DNA from: JACVRW01 sp035705985
GTDB taxonomy: Bacteria > Actinomycetota > Thermoleophilia > Solirubrobacterales > Thermoleophilaceae
Length of the DNA: 19,373 nucleotides
Direction: 5' to 3'
NCBI GenBank assembly: GCA_035705985.1
Contig: DASSVP010000220.1
Location: forward strand, 1 to 19,373
The notes below the pieces were generated by a model that was not told where the DNA came from, ran no database searches, and saw nothing but the letters and a program-made list of their open reading frames with translations. A program made the position numbers and the translations under genes. Each line of letters opens with the position of its first letter. The stretch's first letter is position 1. Positions 14,689 to 19,373 of the stretch are shown here, piece by piece.

Positions 14689-16058
14689 CGCGGCACCGCC
14701 CTGTCGCTCTCGTCGCAGCCGAGGCGCTCGCGCTCCTCGGGCGGCAGCACGTTCGAGCCGTCCTTCATGGGCGCCTCGGCGGCGCCCGGGCAGCGGCGGT
14801 ACTGCTTGTAGGCCAGCGCATCCTTGTGCAGGGTCGGCGCGAAGGAGACCATGCCTCGCGCCGTCGCGCCGAGCGCGTCGAAGCCGCCGCCTGTCGTGGA
14901 GAAGTCGTCGAACCAGCCCAGGAAGTCGGTCGTGTACGGCCGGGCGAACGAGAGCTCGCCCGCCCCGCCCTTGAGCGCCTCGACGCTCTCCTGGAAGGCG
15001 CCGCGCGTCTCGCCGACCGCGAAGCGGCGGCCGCCGGGAGCCACGGTGCGCTCCTTCGTGGCGGTGGCGATGTCCGCCAGCGGCGGGAACGTCCGCATCA
15101 GGTTCACGAGGTCGTTGCCGGGGCCGCGCTTGCGGATCGTGAGACTCAGGTCGCGCACGGTCGGCTCGGCGTCGGCGGCGAAGGCCCGGGCCTGCGAGAG
15201 GAAGGGCCCGAGGCGCTTCGCCACCGGCTTCGAGGCCTCGACGAGCGGGTCTACCTCGTTGAGGGTTGATCGCAGGTTCACGAACGTCGTGTTGGCCTGG
15301 CGCATGAACGGCGGGAGCCGTCCGATCGACTCGGCGAGCGCCTCCTTCTCACTCCCGAGCGCGCCCATCGTGGTGTTGAGGTTGCCCACGAGCGCAGCGA
15401 GGTCGTCACGGCGCTCGGCGAGCGCGGTGACGGCCTGCGAGCTGTCGACGAGGAAGCGCTGGAGGAGCGGCGTGTCCTTCGTCAGCTCGTTGAAGAGCCG
15501 CCGCGAGGTGGACAGCGCCGGGTTGAGGTACTCGAAGCCGAGGTTGGCCTCGTCCGCCATGTCGCGCCACTGGGCAGCGGAGCCCTTGAAGAAGCCCTGG
15601 AGCGACCGGCGCGTCTCCGGGTTCAGCGTGTTGAACAGCTCGTCCAGGTCGACCTGGGTGACCGTCTTGTCGGTCTCGATCACGCCGCCATCCGGGATCT
15701 CCTCATCCGTGTGGGGCGGTAGCTTCAGGTCGACGTAGCGGTTCGCCAGGCCGGACTGGGAGAACTGGCGGATCTCAGCCCGGGTGCCGCGCCGCAGCGG
15801 GGCGTGGTCGCCGTCGATCGACATCTCGATCTCGGCGTGGCCGTCCCCGGTGATCTTGATGCCGTCGACCGAGCCGACCGGCACGCCGCCCACCTGCACG
15901 GGGTTGCCCTTGACCAGCTGACCGGCGTTCAGGAAGCGCGCCTTGACCTTGTAGCCGCCGGCGCCCGCGCCGCCGAAGAGGATCAGGCCCACGAGCACGA
16001 TCGCCGCGATGACCGCACCAACGGCGGCTACGCGTCCGATAGCGCTCAGCGATCGCAC
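14685..16058 (-). CDS. MCE-family protein, first of the operon
   Basis: The 457-residue protein shows an N-terminal membrane helix (about 10-30), an MCE domain at 36-113 with V-Q-V-G-G-V-P-V-G-S-V and L-A-N-R-Y-V-D-L, and a helical region. Then comes the aromatic motif F-A-R-P-Y-T-T-D-F-L-G-W-F, a recurrent pattern of actinobacterial MlaD-family proteins; two Cys lie near the end. It begins the operon with GTG at 16058. The RBS stretch GAGAGGAG (16076-16069) and AAGGGG (16067-16062) lies directly upstream. The next gene upstream is a DUF4235-like gene, not yrbEA/yrbEB as in mycobacterial operons. The 196-base leader carries two inverted repeats that may be regulatory. Confidence 0.9.
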   Translation of the reverse strand: MRSLSAIGRVAAVGAVIAAIVLVGLILFGGAGAGGYKVKARFLNAGQLVKGNPVQVGGVPVGSVDGIKITGDGHAEIEMSIDGDHAPLRRGTRAEIRQFSQSGLANRYVDLKLPPHTDEEIPDGGVIETDKTVTQVDLDELFNTLNPETRRSLQGFFKGSAAQWRDMADEANLGFEYLNPALSTSRRLFNELTKDTPLLQRFLVDSSQAVTALAERRDDLAALVGNLNTTMGALGSEKEALAESIGRLPPFMRQANTTFVNLRSTLNEVDPLVEASKPVAKRLGPFLSQARAFAADAEPTVRDLSLTIRKRGPGNDLVNLMRTFPPLADIATATKERTVAPGGRRFAVGETRGAFQESVEALKGGAGELSFARPYTTDFLGWFDDFSTTGGGFDALGATARGMVSFAPTLHKDALAYKQYRRCPGAAEAPMKDGSNVLPPEERERLGCDESDRAVPR

Positions 16059-16106
16059 CTACCCCTTACTCCTCTCGCGCACAGGTCCCGGCCCCTCGCC
16101 CTCCCA

Positions 16107-16124
16107 TTTGGCGAGGCTCCCAAA
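16107..16124. promoter_or_regulatory. Inverted repeat TTTGG-N8-CCAAA in the mce leader
   Basis: Perfect five-base arms (16107-16111 and 16120-16124) surround an eight-base spacer, 49 bases upstream of the first mce start. It could be an operator or part of an RNA hairpin in the 5' UTR. No matching regulator gene is seen in the window. Confidence 0.3.
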
Positions 16125-16152
16125 GCCGGGATCCGAGCTCAGCCGTGAACCC

Positions 16153-16165
16153 TTACATGCTGTAA
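16153..16165. promoter_or_regulatory. Palindrome TTACATGCTGTAA upstream of the mce operon
   Basis: Perfect five-base arms TTACA/TGTAA flank TGC, 95 bases upstream of the first mce start and well outside any coding sequence. It partly overlaps a second small repeat TGCTG-N5-CAGCA (16158-16172). A dyad of this size is typical for TetR/GntR-type dimers, but the binding protein is unknown. No convincing -35/-10 pair was found for the operon. Confidence 0.35.
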
Positions 16166-16254
16166 CGCAGCAACGCGCCGGTTCTTGCGGCCCCGCATTC
16201 CTCCTCTGCGCCGTTTTCCCTGTTCGGGGGCCGGTTATGCCTCGGAACCTGGGC

Positions 16255-16533
16255 CTACTCCGGATCGGGTCGCTTCTCGCCCGGCCAGGTGCCGGTGGTG
16301 CGGTAGAAGCCGCGACGAGCCGCGTGATCGGTCAGCTCCTTCACAGCGCGGAAGATCGCGCCCTGGACGGCGCCGGCGAGCAGGAGGCGCCCCCAGGTGA
16401 TGTCGCGGTGCTTCGAGTCCGGCGGCTCCTCCTCGTCGATGAGGCCCCAGACCTGATTGAAGATCTTCTTCCCGGCAACGCCGGCGAGCAGCCCGAGGAC
16501 GATCGAGAACGGGGTGAAGAGCGCCTTCAGCAT
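16255..16533 (-). CDS. Small DUF4235-like membrane protein
   Basis: The 92-residue protein has a first hydrophobic segment at about 6-22 (F-S-I-V-L-G-L-L-A-G-V-A-G-K-K), a charged middle (L-I-D-E-E-E-P-P-D), and a second hydrophobic segment at about 50-62 (L-L-L-A-G-A-V-Q-G-A-I-F-R). It closes with a polar tail. This two-segment layout with W-x-L-x-D-E-E-P-P is that of DUF4235 proteins, small actinobacterial membrane proteins of unknown function. ATG at 16533 has no Shine-Dalgarno sequence but a TATAGG box six bases upstream, suggesting a leaderless mRNA. It is co-directional with the mce operon but separated from it by 196 bases, so joint transcription is uncertain. Confidence 0.75.
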   Translation of the reverse strand: MLKALFTPFSIVLGLLAGVAGKKIFNQVWGLIDEEEPPDSKHRDITWGRLLLAGAVQGAIFRAVKELTDHAARRGFYRTTGTWPGEKRPDPE

Positions 16534-16539
16534 GCCGAA

Positions 16540-16545
16540 CCTATA
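16540..16545 (-). promoter_or_regulatory. -10 box for leaderless DUF4235-like gene
   Basis: TATAGG on the minus strand ends six bases before the ATG at 16533, the spacing expected when transcription starts at the start codon. A weak CTGACT -35 candidate (16570-16565) lies 19 bases further upstream. Confidence 0.35.
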
Positions 16546-16566
16546 CCCGCGCGAGCGCGGGGACAG

Positions 16567-16805
16567 TCAGGCGCCGAGGTAGGTGGCCTCGAGCATGACC
16601 GGCAGCGAGCGAACGGAGGCAGCGCAGCCTCCGCTTTCCGCGCACCACGTGCCGCTCCCCGGTCTCCGGGTCGCGCCGCACGGTCACCCGTCGCAGGCGG
16701 GCGCAGAAGCGGCCGGGCCCGAAGGCGCCCAGCAGCGGCTCGTACCGTACGGGTTGCCGGGGCGAGCGCGAAAACGGCTGCCGCGGCGAGCGCCAGGCGA
16801 GCCAT
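16567..16805 (-). pseudogene. Probable frameshifted gene for a small secreted protein
   Basis: No single frame is convincing over this stretch, but good codon use passes from one frame to the next. From ATG 16805 the first frame gives a signal-peptide-like M-A-R-L-A-L-A-A-A-A-V-F-A-L-A-P-A. Near 16745-16755 the natural-looking frame shifts by one, to Y-E-P-L-L-G-A-F-G-P-G-R-F-C and V-R-R-D-P-E-T-G-E-R-H-V-V. Near 16605-16620 it shifts again, to L-P-V-M-L-E-A-T-Y-L-G-A and a TGA at 16567. In each part the chosen frame has the high third-position GC expected here, while the others do not. This points to a decayed gene or two indel errors in the sequence. The product family was not recognised. 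Confidence 0.4.
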
Positions 16806-16851
16806 GACCCGCGCTTCGCTCAAGGCGCCTCAAATAGCAAGCGTTTCTACA

Positions 16852-16937
16852 TGCCCGGGGTGGGATTCGAACCCACACGCCCTCTCGGGCAATCGGGTTT
16901 AAGCCGATCGCGTCTGACCGAGTTCCGCCACCCGGGC
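16852..16937 (-). tRNA. tRNA-Leu (anticodon TAA)
   Basis: Read on the minus strand, the 86-base sequence has acceptor GCCCGGG/CCCGGGC, anticodon arm ATCGG-CTTAAAC-CCGAT with anticodon TAA, a long variable arm (GCCC-GAGA-GGGC) typical of class II tRNAs, a T arm GTGGG-TTCGAAT-CCCAC and discriminator A. CCA is not encoded. A possible -10 box CATACT lies just upstream (16950 to 16945), which would give almost no 5' leader. Confidence 0.96.
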
Positions 16938-16954
16938 GACTCAGAGTATGGCCG

Positions 16955-16960
16955 TAGAAT
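16955..16960 (+). promoter_or_regulatory. -10 box for leaderless flavoprotein gene
   Basis: TAGAAT matches the -10 consensus at five of six positions and ends six bases before the GTG at 16967, so transcription should start at the start codon. No Shine-Dalgarno sequence exists. The -35 region would fall inside the tRNA-Leu gene and shows no good match. Confidence 0.5.
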
Positions 16961-16966
16961 CGCGGC

Positions 16967-18232
16967 GTGAGCCCTCCACGGCCCAACGTCACCGTCGTAG
17001 GCCGCCGGCTCGAGCCCGAGGATTACCGGCTTCGCGACTTCCTCACCCGCGCCGCGCAGCCTCACGAGTTCTACGAGGCCGGGACGCCGCAGGCGGATGA
17101 GGTCCTCGACAACGCGGGCGCGCGCGAGGCGGCGCTGCCGGTCGTCCTGGACGGGGATGTCGTGTACGCGGCGGCAACGGTCGAGCGCCTCGCCGAGGAC
17201 TGGAAGGTCTTTGCGCGCCCGAAGCGCAGCCACTACGACCTCTTCATCGTCGGCGCCGGCCCGGCCGGCCTCGCGGCGGCGGTCTACGGCGCCTCGGACG
17301 GGCTCTCGACCGCGGTCTCCGAGGCCGACCTGCCGGGCGGGCAGGCGTCCTACACCTCGATGATCGAGAACTTCTTCGGCTTCGAGCAGGGGATCGGCGG
17401 CGCCGAGCTGGCGCGGAAGGCGGGCCGCCAGGCCGAGGGCTTCGGAGCGGAGCTCTTGATCCTGAACGGCGTGGTCGACGCACGGCTGGTGCTCGGCGAG
17501 CCACCGGTGGCGACCCTCTCGAGCGGCGACCAGGTGACCGCCGACATCACCCTGGTGGCGCCCGGGATGGAGTGGCGGCGGCTGGAGGCCGAGGGCGTGA
17601 ACGAGCTGGTGGGGCACGGCGTCTACTACGGAGCGGGCCGCAGCGAGGCCGTGCAGTGCGCCGGCGAGCACGTGATGGTGGTGGGCGCCGGGAACTCCGC
17701 GGGCCAGGCGGTCATGAACATGGTGAGCGCCGGCGCGACCGTGACGATGGTGGTGCGCGGCGACAGCCTCTCGAAGTCGATGTCGGCCTACCTCGTGGAG
17801 CGGATCGAGGCGAGCGACGCCGTCGACGTGCGGCTCCGAACCCAGGTGCGCGAGCTCCACGACGAGGCGGGGCGGGTCGTGGCAGTGACGCTGGAGAGTG
17901 CCGATACCGCTCCCGACGCCGTGCGGGTCACGTCGGTCTTTCTGTGCATCGGCGGGGTGCCGCGAACGCGGTGGGCGCGCCGCAGCGACATTCGCACGGA
18001 CGACAAGGGCTTCCTGCTGACCGGCCCGGACCTGCTCGAGAACGGCCGCCGCCCCGAGGGCTGGCCACTCGACCGCGATCCACTCGCGCTCGAAACGAGC
18101 ATCCCGGGGCTGTTCGTGGCGGGGGACGCCCGGCACGGGTCGGTGAAGCGGGTTGCGGGCGCCGTCGGGGAGGGAGCGATGGCGGTGTCCCTCGCCCACC
18201 ACCGCCTGGATGAGCTCGCCCGGCCCTCGTAG
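16967..18232 (+). CDS. Thioredoxin-reductase-like FAD/NAD(P) oxidoreductase lacking the redox CxxC, with N-terminal thioredoxin-like domain
   Basis: The 421-residue protein has an N-terminal domain of about 85 residues with a thioredoxin/glutaredoxin-like pattern (V-V-G-R-R-L, then A-A-L-P-V-V-L-D-G) but no cysteine. It then continues as a TrxB-type flavoprotein. FAD is bound through G-A-G-P-A-G-L-A at about 95-102 and the late G-L-F-V-A-G-D at about 381-387; NAD(P)H through V-G-A-G-N-S-A-G at about 240. Where TrxB has C-A-T-C, this protein has Y-Y-G-A-G-R-S-E-A, so it cannot reduce a disulfide as TrxB does. Known relatives of this type are ferredoxin-NADP reductases or uncharacterised actinobacterial FAD-dependent oxidoreductases, some fused to cyclic-nucleotide-binding domains. 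The GTG start follows TAGAAT by six bases. The electron acceptor is unknown. Confidence 0.85.
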   Translation: MSPPRPNVTVVGRRLEPEDYRLRDFLTRAAQPHEFYEAGTPQADEVLDNAGAREAALPVVLDGDVVYAAATVERLAEDWKVFARPKRSHYDLFIVGAGPAGLAAAVYGASDGLSTAVSEADLPGGQASYTSMIENFFGFEQGIGGAELARKAGRQAEGFGAELLILNGVVDARLVLGEPPVATLSSGDQVTADITLVAPGMEWRRLEAEGVNELVGHGVYYGAGRSEAVQCAGEHVMVVGAGNSAGQAVMNMVSAGATVTMVVRGDSLSKSMSAYLVERIEASDAVDVRLRTQVRELHDEAGRVVAVTLESADTAPDAVRVTSVFLCIGGVPRTRWARRSDIRTDDKGFLLTGPDLLENGRRPEGWPLDRDPLALETSIPGLFVAGDARHGSVKRVAGAVGEGAMAVSLAHHRLDELARPS

Positions 18233-18279
18233 ACGCCTGGCGGCGCACCCGGCATCGCCCGGAGCTTGCCCCACGGCAC

Positions 18280-18304
18280 GCAACTTTCCCGCTGCTACGG
18301 TGTC
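18280..18304 (+). promoter_or_regulatory. Candidate ECF-type promoter of the sigma gene
   Basis: GCAAC (18280-18284) and TGTC (18301-18304) are separated by 16 bases, matching the general ECF pattern of an AAC-containing -35 and a CGTC-like -10. It lies 33 bases before the sigma-factor ATG, consistent with autoregulation. Confidence 0.4.
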
Positions 18305-18336
18305 CCCGGAGAGGGGTAATCGGCCCCGGCCCTGCC

Positions 18337-19373
18337 ATGGAAGCTTCCGCTCTCAGACAATCCGCTGCGCTTCCGGCACTCGCTGGGCGCTCTCCGCTCC
18401 TCCGGCTTCAGAGCGACGAGCGGCTGATCGCGCTCACCCGCCGCGGCCACCACGGCGCCTTCGAGGCGCTCGTTCAGCGCTACCAGCCGCGGCTGCTCGC
18501 CTTCTGCCGCCACATGCTCGGCTCGCAGGAGGACGCCGAGGACGTCCTCCAGGAGGTCTTCGCGGCGGCGTTCAACGCCATGCGGGCGGACGACCGCCCG
18601 ATCAACGCGCGGCCGTGGCTCTACCGGATCGCGCGGAACCGCTCCCTCAACCACCTGCGCCGCCCCCAGCCCGCCGGGCAGGACTCGATGGACGTCTTCG
18701 AGCGCGACGGCGGCACGACGACGGCCGACACGGTCCACCGGCGGGAGGAGTTCCGGCAGATCGTCGCCGACGTCCAGGACCTGCCCGAGACGCAGCGGAC
18801 GGCCCTCCTGCTCCGCGAGATCGACGCGCTCTCGTACGACCAGATCGCGGAGGCGATGGACACCACCGTGCCGAGCGTGAAGTCGCTGCTCGTGCGCGCG
18901 CGGGTGTCGCTCGCCGAGGCCGCCGAGGCGCGGCTCCTCACGTGCGACGAGGTCCGGGTGGAGCTCGGCCAGGTCGCCGAGGGGCTAGTGAGGACGAGCG
19001 CCCCGGTCCGCCGCCATCTCCGGGCCTGCGAGCGCTGCCGCACATTCCGCGGCGAGCTCCGCAAGAGCACGCGCGCGCTCGCCGCCGTCTACCCGCTCGG
19101 GCCGCTCGTCCTGATGAAGAAGCTGTGGATCGCCAAGTTCGGCGCCGGCGGCGCCGGCGCGGCCGGAGCCACCGCGGGCGGTGGGGCCGCGGCAGGTACG
19201 ACGGGCATGGCGGGCGTGGCCGTGACCGCCGCCGGGGGCATCACCGCCGGCGGCGCCGTGTCGGCCGGAGTCTCGACGCTGGCGTCCAAGGCCGCCGCGG
19301 GAATGGCCGCGGCCGTGATCGTGACGGCGGGGGCAGTCGAGGTTAAGCACGTGAGCGAGCGCCACGCCGCGCC
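18337..19373 (+). CDS. ECF sigma factor with C-terminal zinc-finger (ZAS-like) and membrane tail, 3' end beyond window
   Basis: At least 345 codons are open to the window end. After about 27 variable residues, region 2 spans about 42-110 (L-G-S-Q-E-D-A-E-D-V-L-Q-E-V-F, then R-P-W-L-Y-R-I-A-R-N). Region 4 spans about 147-195 (L-P-E-T-Q-R-T-A-L-L-L-R-E and L-S-Y-D-Q-I-A-E-A-M), ending with V-P-S-V-K-S-L-L-V-R-A-R. Behind it Cys203 and H227-L-R-A-C231-E-R-C234 form the HxxxCxxC pattern of zinc-binding anti-sigma domains. A Gly/Ala-rich hydrophobic stretch (about 265-335) can cross or insert in the membrane. Sigma and anti-sigma-like parts thus sit in one chain, as in several ECF groups with C-terminal extensions. 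An ECF-style promoter lies upstream. ATG 18337 has no good Shine-Dalgarno sequence; a later start is possible. Confidence 0.9.
   Translation, partial: MEASALRQSAALPALAGRSPLLRLQSDERLIALTRRGHHGAFEALVQRYQPRLLAFCRHMLGSQEDAEDVLQEVFAAAFNAMRADDRPINARPWLYRIARNRSLNHLRRPQPAGQDSMDVFERDGGTTTADTVHRREEFRQIVADVQDLPETQRTALLLREIDALSYDQIAEAMDTTVPSVKSLLVRARVSLAEAAEARLLTCDEVRVELGQVAEGLVRTSAPVRRHLRACERCRTFRGELRKSTRALAAVYPLGPLVLMKKLWIAKFGAGGAGAAGATAGGGAAAGTTGMAGVAVTAAGGITAGGAVSAGVSTLASKAAAGMAAAVIVTAGAVEVKHVSERHAA

Noticed and set aside
16527..16823. 98-codon minus-strand frame starting TTG as a single intact gene
   Set aside because: Only the first ~20 residues look natural; afterwards codon use is poor and better sequence continues in other frames, so a frameshifted gene is the better reading.
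18153..19346. 397-codon plus-strand open frame over the sigma gene
   Set aside because: Frame-shadow of the sigma factor: the frame from 18337 encodes recognisable sigma regions 2 and 4, whereas this one gives Arg/Pro/Gly-rich sequence.

Overview
The window is very GC-rich and densely coded. It suggests an actinobacterium-like chromosome, most plausibly a Thermoleophilia/Solirubrobacterales-type organism (inference). The pointers are a six-gene mce operon, six-TM HAMP class III cyclase and RsbU-type phosphatase genes, frequent GTG starts, apparently leaderless genes, tRNAs without encoded CCA, and an ECF sigma factor with a fused zinc-finger/membrane tail. No transposase, integrase, CRISPR array or phage gene was seen.

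Left part (1-1800). The first 97 bases exactly copy the inside of the downstream Ppx/GppA gene. They are fused in frame to the last codons of a PIN-domain (VapC-like) gene, which is either a chimera at a contig end or a recent recombination. A hairpin, an initiator tRNA-Met gene (minus) with a recognisable promoter, and a two-gene plus-strand unit (ArsC/Spx-like protein, then Ppx/GppA phosphatase) follow. Between the convergent ppx and TPP-enzyme genes lie about 200 bases with three hairpins, a minus-strand TATAGT box and a terminator: a candidate unannotated structured RNA.

Central block (1802-16058, all minus). Nine co-directional genes are read from high to low coordinates. Six MCE-domain lipid-transport proteins are chained by identical 4-base ATGA overlaps. 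They are followed at short spacing by a six-TM HAMP adenylyl cyclase, a transmembrane RsbU/SpoIIE-type phosphatase with a long Pro/Ala/Gly-rich extracytoplasmic stretch, and a ThDP-dependent lyase of the acetolactate synthase superfamily. No YrbE/MlaE permease or MlaF-type ATPase is present, so the MCE proteins must borrow a permease from elsewhere. The inferred theme is import of a hydrophobic substrate physically linked to cAMP and phosphatase signalling and to a C-C bond lyase.

Right part (16059-19373). An operon leader with inverted repeats precedes the first mce gene. Upstream lie a small DUF4235-like membrane protein, a stretch that reads as a frameshifted small secreted protein, and tRNA-Leu(TAA). 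On the plus strand come a thioredoxin-reductase-like flavoprotein that lacks the redox-active CxxC, and an ECF sigma factor with its own ECF-style promoter and a C-terminal ZAS-like zinc motif plus membrane tail, running off the window end.
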